Shown here: positions 39,894-44,738 of the stretch, in pieces
Numbering within the stretch: the first letter of the stretch is position 1
Layout of the letters: every line of letters begins with the position of its first letter
Virus record (IMG/VR): IMGVR_UViG_3300046721_000128
Span: 1 to 44,738 of that record
Origin: a virus
Length of the DNA: 44,738 nt
Strand: one strand, 5' to 3'
Translations under genes and position numbers: made by a program
Notes under the pieces: generated by a model
Told to the model about the DNA's origin: nothing
Databases searched by the model: none
What the model saw: the letters and a program-made list of their open reading frames with translations, nothing else

Positions 39894-40107
39894 GCGACAG
39901 CCTTCGCGCGTGAGCGGTCCGCGTGTCGGTCCGGTGCTCGTCGTCGAAAAGCCGACGCGGCGGACGAAGCAACTGCGCACCTACCTCGAAGCCATTCGCG
40001 AAGGCCGGTTCACCGACGAAGAGTGGGCCCGCCTGTGGGACCGCATCGAGGACTACCGCGCCGAGGCCTACCAACACGGCTTCACCGAAGGATCGAAGAT
40101 CTACTGA
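39886..40107 (+). CDS. Small basic hypothetical protein
   Basis: A 73-residue protein with a basic start (AKRQPSRVSGPRVGPVLVVE) and a helical end (RLWDRIEDYRAEAYQHGFTE). The start overlaps the previous gene by eight bases. Function unknown. Confidence 0.58.
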   Translation: MAKRQPSRVSGPRVGPVLVVEKPTRRTKQLRTYLEAIREGRFTDEEWARLWDRIEDYRAEAYQHGFTEGSKIY

Positions 40108-40226
40108 TGACGTGGCTACTGTCGACGGGCCCCGTCACCACAGTCAACACCCCGGGCGCCGGCATGGGCTTCGTCCTTCTCGTCGTACTACTCGTCGTTC
40201 TCGGATCAGGAGGAAAAGGAAAATGA
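40107..40226 (+). CDS. Tiny membrane protein
   Basis: A 39-residue protein with one membrane segment (GFVLLVVLLVVLGSGG) after a short Thr/Pro-rich exposed part. ATG overlaps the previous stop (TGATG). Role unknown. Confidence 0.5.
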   Translation: MTWLLSTGPVTTVNTPGAGMGFVLLVVLLVVLGSGGKGK

Positions 40227-40627
40227 ACTGTCCAAACTGCGGAGCGTCCACGTCGCAGGCGCCCAACGGGTCGTGGTATTGCTCCAACTGCGGTTGGTCG
40301 TCGGGCTTCGCACCCGCATCCACGGTCATGAGCGCATGCCCTAGCTGTGGCGGGCCTGCGCAGCCGTCGGGCCGCGGCTACCTCTGCCCGCGATGCGGCT
40401 ACCAGAGCGGAGTATCGCCCGCCGTGCAGTGGCTCGAAGCGCGGCCGATCAACGCGTACAACGCGAGTGAGTTCGGCCCGACACTGCGTCACGACCTGTT
40501 CGACGAGGACTGCGACTATCGCGGCGGCTCGATTCGCGGACTAGCGCAGATCAAAGAGGACCATCGACTCTCGTGTATCGCGTGCGAAACCGCGAATCGA
40601 CGCGGCGAACTGGTGGTCGTCGGATGA
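40223..40627 (+). CDS. Double zinc-ribbon protein
   Basis: A 134-residue protein. Two zinc ribbons lie in tandem: NCPNCGASTSQ/WYCSNCGW and SACPSCGGPAQ/YLCPRCGYQ. A third Cys pair, LSCIACETANRRG, follows. Such ribbons bind nucleic acid or protein partners. GGAGGAAAAGGAAA is upstream. Confidence 0.68.
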   Translation: MNCPNCGASTSQAPNGSWYCSNCGWSSGFAPASTVMSACPSCGGPAQPSGRGYLCPRCGYQSGVSPAVQWLEARPINAYNASEFGPTLRHDLFDEDCDYRGGSIRGLAQIKEDHRLSCIACETANRRGELVVVG

Positions 40628-40764
40628 AAAAGGGCTCGTTCGGCTGGATCGTCATCGCCGTAGCGGCGGTACTCCTCGTCGGCGGACACCACGGAGGATC
40701 GTCAGGCACGAAGCCGACGCACGGTTCAACGGTCTGCACGAAGTACTTCAAGGGCGGCTGCTAG
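40624..40764 (+). CDS. Small secreted or anchored peptide
   Basis: A 46-residue peptide: signal or anchor (KKGSFGWIVIAVAAVLLVGG), a His/Gly/Ser/Thr linker and a C-terminal pair TVCTKYFKGGC that may form a disulfide. Overlaps the previous stop. Role unknown. Confidence 0.52.
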   Translation: MKKGSFGWIVIAVAAVLLVGGHHGGSSGTKPTHGSTVCTKYFKGGC

Positions 40765-40767
40765 CCG

Positions 40768-40953
40768 ATGGACGCAACGCCGTTCGAGGACGTGTGGCAC
40801 CTGATCTCGATCGAGACCCGCATCGACGGCTTCGCGGTCGTATGCATTCCTCACGGCGCCATCGGTAACCACGCAACGTGGTTCGGCGCGGTCATCGGCC
40901 ACTACACCCACGATCACGAATACATGGGCGCCATGTCCATGTGGGAGGCGTAA
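40768..40953 (+). CDS. Small hypothetical protein
   Basis: A 61-residue protein (DATPFEDVWHLISIETRIDG, then HYTHDHEYMGAMSMW) rich in His and aromatic residues. Ribosome binding site is poor, but its TAA overlaps the next ATG. Function unknown. Confidence 0.52.
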   Translation: MDATPFEDVWHLISIETRIDGFAVVCIPHGAIGNHATWFGAVIGHYTHDHEYMGAMSMWEA

Positions 40954-41267
40954 TGAACGAAAACATGACCGAGATCTACGACGCCATTCATACGTCGCAA
41001 CTCCGCCTAGGTGTCCGCGAAGCAATCGCTGTACGACTCCTCAAGCTGACGGAGGAAGTCGGCGAAGTCGCTGAGGCGTACATCGGCTACACAGGCGCCA
41101 ACGCGCGCAAGGGCTTCACCCACGAATCGAAGGACGTTGCGGCCGAACTATGCGACGTCATAGTGACCGCGTTCGTCGCACTGCACGACTGGTCGACGGA
41201 CCCCGCATCGACGCTCGACGGCCACACGACGAAGCTACTCGCCAGGATCGAGGCGGAAGGATCGTAA
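40953..41267 (+). CDS. MazG-like nucleotide pyrophosphohydrolase
   Basis: A 104-residue protein with the MazG metal-binding pattern: LLKLTEEVGEVAEAYIGYTG (ExxE) and SKDVAAELCDVIVTAFVAL (ExxD). The family hydrolyses NTPs or (p)ppGpp-type alarmones, and phage versions may adjust the nucleotide pool or relieve starvation signals. A short helical C-terminus follows. Confidence 0.82.
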   Translation: MNENMTEIYDAIHTSQLRLGVREAIAVRLLKLTEEVGEVAEAYIGYTGANARKGFTHESKDVAAELCDVIVTAFVALHDWSTDPASTLDGHTTKLLARIEAEGS

Positions 41268-41476
41268 TGGAGATCGACCCGAAGGACTTCAGCACCGATC
41301 GCTTCGTACCGCTGAGCGCGAAAATCGACGAACTACAGCGCCGCGTACGGGAGTTGGAAGAGTGGGCGACGCACGTGACGCTACTGATGAACGCGCCGGG
41401 GCTACCTGAGCCTGCGCCCGACGTCACGGACTACACCTGCACCGACGCCAACTGCCGCTGCACGCCTGACCGTTGA
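41267..41476 (+). CDS. Small coiled-coil and Cys-tail protein
   Basis: A 69-residue protein: coiled region KIDELQRRVRELEEWATHVT and a C-terminal YTCTDANCRCTPDR with three Cys, possibly metal binding. The start overlaps the MazG stop. Last gene before a terminator-like hairpin. Confidence 0.55.
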   Translation: MEIDPKDFSTDRFVPLSAKIDELQRRVRELEEWATHVTLLMNAPGLPEPAPDVTDYTCTDANCRCTPDR

Positions 41477-41495
41477 GGCACTGACCTACGACCCA

Positions 41496-41518
41496 GCCCC
41501 TGGCCTACTGCCGGGGGC
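41496..41518 (+). terminator. Terminator-like hairpin
   Basis: GCCCCTGG (41496-41503) pairs with CCGGGGGC (41511-41518) through a 7-nt loop with one wobble. CTTCGTCG follows without a T-run. It sits in the 93-base gap after a run of overlapping genes, so weak termination or processing is likely. Confidence 0.5.
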
Positions 41519-41575
41519 CTTCGTCGCGGACGTACGCTTGCGTCCCTCGCACACCTGGAACGGAGTTCCTTGATC

Positions 41576-42109
41576 ATGAAATGGGTGCCCTCAGAGCCCG
41601 TCGGCTGGCTCGAAGCCGACTACGACGACCTCGTATGGGACTACGTCCACGACGACGAAATCGCCGACGGCGAGACAGGCTTGACGGTCACGCACACCGT
41701 GCATCGCGTCCCGCCCGAAAGCGAGCCACACATCGTCAGCCGGTCGTACAGTCAGCCGCTGTTCTGGTTCAAAGACGCGTCGGAAGCCGGCCCGGCAGTC
41801 GAAGTCGGCGCGCACACGAACCTGTGGTGCAACGACTGCGCCGACGGCCTCCACCACCGCTGCGGGCGATGCATGACGGTCATCACCTGCATGGAAGGCA
41901 CCCTGTGCGCTGCCTGTTGGTCGAGGCCCCGCGAAGGCGACGAGAGCGGTCTACCTGCGGTCGCCCTGCCTGAACTTACGAGCGAAGAACTTGCGCGCTA
42001 CGCAAACCTGCCTGGCGTGCGGGCGTTGGTCGACGCACTGATGCGCGATGCCACCCTCAGTCCCGACGAGACAGTACGACGCGTTGGCGAACTTCCCTTG
42101 TTCGAATAG
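41576..42109 (+). CDS. Zinc-binding hypothetical protein
   Basis: A 177-residue protein; ATG 41576 follows CGGAG at ten bases (an in-frame TTG lies at 41570). Beta-rich N-terminus (TGLTVTHTVHRVPPESEP), then a treble-clef-like cluster LWCNDCADGLHHRCGRCMTV, ITCMEGTLCAACWSRP, and a helical C-terminus. It may be a regulator or a partner of the replication ATPase downstream; function unknown. Confidence 0.62.
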   Translation: MKWVPSEPVGWLEADYDDLVWDYVHDDEIADGETGLTVTHTVHRVPPESEPHIVSRSYSQPLFWFKDASEAGPAVEVGAHTNLWCNDCADGLHHRCGRCMTVITCMEGTLCAACWSRPREGDESGLPAVALPELTSEELARYANLPGVRALVDALMRDATLSPDETVRRVGELPLFE

Positions 42110-42118
42110 AGGCACGAA

Positions 42119-43408
42119 GTGATCGATCCGTGGGCCGAAAGATTTGAGATCGACCGGAGAGCGTTGGAGGCAGCGCCTGTGCCCACGAACGACGGGTGGC
42201 CATACAAGGGGCCCACGCACATGTCGTCAGACGATGGCACACCCGTTGCACCGACCAGGGAAGAGATAGAGGCGGTGTCCTCGGCTTCCCTGGTCGACTT
42301 CGAGTACCGGCAACTCAAGCGCCGGCGCGATGCTGCGGATCGCCTGCGACGTGAGCAGTTGGAGTTGGAGTTCAGCGGGACACTGACGCCGGCGCAGGAG
42401 GTGAAGGAGTCACGCACTCGGTCGAGCATCATGAAGCGCGACGAGTTGCGCAACCTTCCAAAACCGAAGCCACTCATCGAAGGGATGCTCTATCTTGACT
42501 CCATTTCGTGGATCGCTGGCGAAAGTGGTTCGTACAAGTCGTTCGTCGCTCTTGATCTCGCTGCCCATTATTCGTCTTCCCGAGATATGTATCACGGTCT
42601 ACACGTTGCCCAAGGGAAGTCGCTCATCGTTGTCGGCGAAGGCAATAGCGCATACGCGGCACGTGTCGAAGCATGGGAACAGTACAACCGCGAAGATTGG
42701 CCCGATGACTGCGACTTTCACAACGGTGCGATCCAACTCGGGGACCGTGACTCGGTTGCTGCACTTCACAACATCATCCGGGAAGACGGTTACAGTCTCG
42801 TCATCTTCGATACCCAAGCCATGATGACCGTTGGGCTCAGCGAGAACGACTCGCAGGACATGGGCATCTTCGTGAGTTCACTCCACGCCATGCGGCAGGC
42901 GACCGGGGGATGCATGCTCGTCGTTCACCACTTCGGGAAGTCGTCAGCAGACATGCGCGGCTCAGGGGCGATGTACGCCGCTGCAACGACCGTCGTCACG
43001 ACCAAGCGCCGCGGGCAGCAAGTGACGATGTCGACCAGGCACGGAGACAACGGCAAGCAGAAGGATGGCGTGGAGACCGAATACCCGCCGTTCGTCATGC
43101 AGGAGATCGCTACGTCCCTCGTCGTCACTGCGCCCATACCGCTCACGGGCGAGCGGCCTGAGGCTGAGAAGCCGAACATCGACCTGAGGCAGTACACGCG
43201 GTCGATCCTCACCGTGCTGAGGGACAAGGAACTGTGGGGCGGTACGCAGGCCGAGATCCGGTCGTGGCTCGAAGAGATCAACATCAACCCGGCACGTTCG
43301 ACGCTGTCCACGGAGCTACAGAAGATGATCAACGAAGGCTTGCTCGCCGGCCCCAAGACGAAGGTCATGGCGACCGATCTAGGGCGCGAAGCGATCGAAG
43401 GATCATGA
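42119..43408 (+). CDS. RepA-like replicative ATPase/helicase (AAA_25)
   Basis: A 429-residue protein (GTG start after GAGG). N-terminal 110 residues are charged and helical. The RecA-type ATPase core has Walker A WIAGESGSYKS (134-141), Walker B YSLVIFDTQAMM (Asp230), and a MLVVHHFGKSSADMRGSGAM segment typical of hexameric RepA helicases of plasmids such as RSF1010. A winged-helix end follows (LWGGTQAEIRSWLEEININP). It adjoins the iterated-repeat region and shares the genome with a prim-pol, as expected for a replication module. Confidence 0.85.
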   Translation: MIDPWAERFEIDRRALEAAPVPTNDGWPYKGPTHMSSDDGTPVAPTREEIEAVSSASLVDFEYRQLKRRRDAADRLRREQLELEFSGTLTPAQEVKESRTRSSIMKRDELRNLPKPKPLIEGMLYLDSISWIAGESGSYKSFVALDLAAHYSSSRDMYHGLHVAQGKSLIVVGEGNSAYAARVEAWEQYNREDWPDDCDFHNGAIQLGDRDSVAALHNIIREDGYSLVIFDTQAMMTVGLSENDSQDMGIFVSSLHAMRQATGGCMLVVHHFGKSSADMRGSGAMYAAATTVVTTKRRGQQVTMSTRHGDNGKQKDGVETEYPPFVMQEIATSLVVTAPIPLTGERPEAEKPNIDLRQYTRSILTVLRDKELWGGTQAEIRSWLEEININPARSTLSTELQKMINEGLLAGPKTKVMATDLGREAIEGS

Positions 43409-43422
43409 GTCGACGGGCGGGC

Positions 43423-43605
43423 CGTTCGTGCCGTTCGGGCCTGTGGATCAAGCCGAACGGAAGGGGGTAGCGTTCGCCTCTCCGTTCGGCTGGTACGTTC
43501 GCCCCGTTCGGCAGGCGTTCGGCGAACGTTCGCCTCTTGACCTGCGCGTTCGTCTACCGTTCGGCATGGTACAAAAAATTCCCTACTTGCCGTTCGGGTC
43601 GTTCG
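43423..43605. repeat. Iterated CGTTCG motif (12 direct, 2 inverted)
   Basis: CGTTCG begins at 43423, 43432, 43471, 43483, 43496, 43505, 43516, 43527, 43547, 43558, 43591 and 43600; CGAACG begins at 43454 and 43523. Many spacings are 9-13 bases, with runs of 11 (43505, 43516, 43527; 43547, 43558) and one of 33, so copies recur on about the same helical face. A perfect 14-bp palindrome GGCGAACGTTCGCC lies at 43521-43534. Most copies are embedded in CCGTTCGGC or CGTTCGCC. Confidence 0.75.
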
Positions 43606-43662
43606 CCCCCACTACGTAGTAGGGGGGCCCGAACAGAGGGCGCCGTACAGAACAGAAGAACA

Positions 43663-43713
43663 AAGATCAAAGACTAAGAACGAAGAACCAAGATCAACGT
43701 CAAGATCAAAGAC
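43663..43713 (+). repeat. AAGATCAA repeats in a T-poor stretch
   Basis: AAGATCAAAGAC occurs at 43663-43674 and again at 43702-43713, with a related AAGATCAACG at 43690-43699. The surrounding 70 bases have almost no T on the given strand and are rich in A, unlike the genome. It could be a melting region, a primase landing strip or an unstructured leader for the next gene. Confidence 0.55.
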
Positions 43714-43752
43714 AACAGAGCTGTTCCCTGGTCGAAGAAAGGACCTAGGCCA

Positions 43753-44253
43753 ATGAGCGACCAGTCAAGGGCACAGGGCGGAAGCTGCCCGCGCTGCGGC
43801 AAGGCGGTGCTCTACGCGCGGATCGTCGGACTGCTCACGGTCGTCGAGGCGATCCCCTGCGCGGCCGAGCACGAGTGGTGGTACGTGAGCCAAGGCGTCG
43901 AGACCTACTCGGTCGTTGCTGGGGCCCTGAAGCTCCGTACGGCGGCCTACAGGGCTCACGCGCCCTCGGCGACCGCTCACCCCCTTCATACGGGCTGCGG
44001 GGCCGCTGTGCCCCGTCCAGCGGTCGTGCCGGCGCCTCCGGTCGCGGAGGTGAGCGACGAACCCCCTTTTGAGCCTGAGCGGTGCAGCGAATGCCGCATC
44101 GCGTTCGAGGTCGACGAGTCGTACGTCGGGTACTACTACTCGGCATCGCAGTGGTGGTACGCGCACCTTGAATGCAGTCTCACGACGCGAGAGAAGGTGA
44201 CATATGCCGAACGCGAGTCCAAAGTTCCGCGTAGAAAAGCTCGGTCCGCGTAG
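43753..44253 (+). CDS. Cys-rich zinc-binding protein
   Basis: A 166-residue protein beside the candidate origin. An N-terminal ribbon (GSCPRCGKAVLYARIVGL, then a beta segment AEHEWWYVSQG), a Pro/Ala-rich linker and a second ribbon (PERCSECRIAFEVDESYVGY with a later HLECS). Position next to the iterons raises the possibility of an origin-binding role, but the sequence does not prove it. It overlaps the next gene by 50 bases. Confidence 0.6.
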   Translation: MSDQSRAQGGSCPRCGKAVLYARIVGLLTVVEAIPCAAEHEWWYVSQGVETYSVVAGALKLRTAAYRAHAPSATAHPLHTGCGAAVPRPAVVPAPPVAEVSDEPPFEPERCSECRIAFEVDESYVGYYYSASQWWYAHLECSLTTREKVTYAERESKVPRRKARSA

Positions 44254-44392
44254 ATGGCACGTAACTACGCCTACCGGGCGCACTGCCTACGTATGCAGTA
44301 CATGGGTCATGGCGTGGGGCGCTGCATACGGTAGGACGTACGGGCGTATGGCCACAGGGGCGCCTATGCAGAAGGGCGTGTTCCATGCCTAG
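44204..44392 (+). CDS. Small hypothetical protein
   Basis: A 62-residue protein with GAGAAGGTGA before the ATG: PKFRVEKLGPRRWHVTTPTG then RTAYVCSTWVMAWGAAYGRT. The basic, aromatic pattern suggests a small beta sheet plus helix. It overlaps the HNH gene by eight bases. Function unknown. Base use begins to shift towards lower GC here. Confidence 0.58.
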   Translation: MPNASPKFRVEKLGPRRWHVTTPTGRTAYVCSTWVMAWGAAYGRTYGRMATGAPMQKGVFHA

Positions 44393-44696
44393 CTACATCT
44401 GCAACTACTGTCGGCATATATCGCCTACCAAGGTATGTGGCGCATGTACTGACCGAGTACCTACCACTAAGTCCAAGGGTCTAAGCAGTAGTGAGTACAC
44501 TGCCAATCGTAGGCAATGCATCACTGATACTCCATACTGCGTACTGTGTGGGCATGTAGGTAGCAGTAGTAATCCACTGACAGCAGGGCATGTGATACCT
44601 AGGGTACGTGGTGGCACACATGCACTGAGCAACCTACAGACTGAGTGTCGTAGATGTAATAGCAGTAAGGGTACTAAGCCACCCACCATTGCATAG
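44385..44696 (+). CDS. HNH endonuclease (terminase-associated)
   Basis: A 103-residue nuclease of the HNH/His-Me type: zinc Cys pairs in YICNYCRHISP and YCVLCGHVGSS, the core AGHVIPRVRGGTHALSNLQT and ECRRCNSSKG. In cos phages such as HK97 an HNH protein next to terminase is needed for DNA cleavage and packaging. Here it closes the genome while TerS opens it. Codons (AGT, ACT, CTA, GTA) and low CpG differ clearly from the other genes, suggesting recent acquisition. GAAGGG lies eight bases upstream. Confidence 0.88.
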   Translation: MPSYICNYCRHISPTKVCGACTDRVPTTKSKGLSSSEYTANRRQCITDTPYCVLCGHVGSSSNPLTAGHVIPRVRGGTHALSNLQTECRRCNSSKGTKPPTIA

Positions 44697-44738
44697 TACT
44701 TAGCACATGCACACTGATGGCACACTACATGTTGATGT
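44697..44738. other. Right genome end, gene-free
   Basis: The last 42 bases follow the HNH stop. They are AT-richer and contain repeated CACA/TGCACA-like triplets but no clear structure. The physical genome end, and perhaps one half of cos, should be here or in the first bases of the window. Confidence 0.4.

Larger units (their letters stand above)
43409..43752. other. Gene-free candidate replication origin
   Basis: A 344-base region immediately after the RepA-like gene, with repeats and base bias but no convincing gene. In order: CGTTCG cluster (43423-43605), an AT-rich block ACAAAAAATT (43571-43580) inside it, an interrupted palindrome around CTACGTAG (near 43611-43618), and a nearly T-free A-rich stretch (about 43650-43715) with AAGATCAA repeats. 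Iterons next to an AT-rich melting site near a helicase gene is the standard theta-origin layout. Confidence 0.65.

Noticed and set aside
43405-43470. 21-residue frame overlapping the RepA-like stop
   Set aside because: The ATGA overlap is attractive, but the peptide is extremely basic, very short and runs through the iterons. No further support.
43428-43619. 63-residue forward reading frame with repeated PFG
   Set aside because: The PFG repeats are a by-product of the iterated CGTTCG sequence. There is no ribosome binding site and the start lies inside an iteron. The region is better explained as an origin.

Overview
The window looks like a complete, or nearly complete, genome of a tailed double-stranded DNA phage (siphovirus type) of about 45 kb. 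GC content is high (about 60% by eye) and genes are packed with GTGA, ATGA and TGATG overlaps. A Streptomyces or close actinobacterial host is inferred. The endolysin ends in a wall-binding module with a GADADGWPGQTSWDLL motif of the kind common in Streptomyces peptidoglycan-binding proteins. The phage also encodes a BldC-like MerR-type regulator and a secreted Rpf-type muralytic enzyme. The left end opens with terminase and the right end closes with an HNH endonuclease, the arrangement of cos-type phages.

Layout. 166-7066: packaging and head (small and large terminase, a secreted Thr/Pro-rich protein, a papain-like cysteine peptidase, a small membrane protein, portal, prohead protease, HK97-fold capsid). 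7104-12056: an unusual insertion of seven or eight beta-rich structural or unknown genes, ending in a 660-residue, extremely Arg-rich protein made of about 28 copies of an 18-residue repeat. 12049-15784: connector, neck and tail genes, including a tail tube protein and a chaperone pair that appears to use a -1 frameshift. 15784-23086: tape measure with an embedded lytic transglycosylase, a LamG-containing minor tail protein, and three tandem C1q-like tail proteins. 23098-24583: lysis genes (XhlA-like membrane protein, amidase endolysin, holin candidate). 24701-25849, reverse strand: a secreted four-domain wall hydrolase (Rpf, Excalibur, NlpC/P60, LysM) between a bidirectional terminator and a divergent control region. 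26139-33365: rightward early genes (endonuclease VII, Cas4/RecB-like nuclease, SSB-like protein, cytosine methylase-like protein, secreted GH16-like glycosidase and many small proteins). 33425-34425, reverse strand: membrane protein, XRE repressor and possibly a third small gene. 34642-43408: a second rightward early block of small genes with a BldC-like protein, AEP primase-polymerase, MazG and a RepA-like ATPase. 43423-43745: a gene-free candidate replication origin with 14 copies of CGTTCG/CGAACG, an A-tract and a T-poor A-rich stretch. 43753-44696: zinc-binding protein, small protein and HNH nuclease.

How it may work. No DNA polymerase and no integrase were found. Replication probably uses a phage primase-polymerase and RepA-type helicase at an iteron-like origin, with the host polymerase. 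A repressor and an operator-like palindrome exist without integration genes, so the phage is either virulent with a relic switch or kept as an episome. Four enzymes target cell-surface polymers: the endolysin, the tape-measure transglycosylase, the Rpf/NlpC protein and the GH16-like protein. This suggests a host with a thick wall, dormant spores or an extracellular matrix. The strongest candidates for undescribed biology are the Rpf multidomain protein, the Arg-rich repeat protein, the hairpin array at 35340-35640 and the iteron origin.
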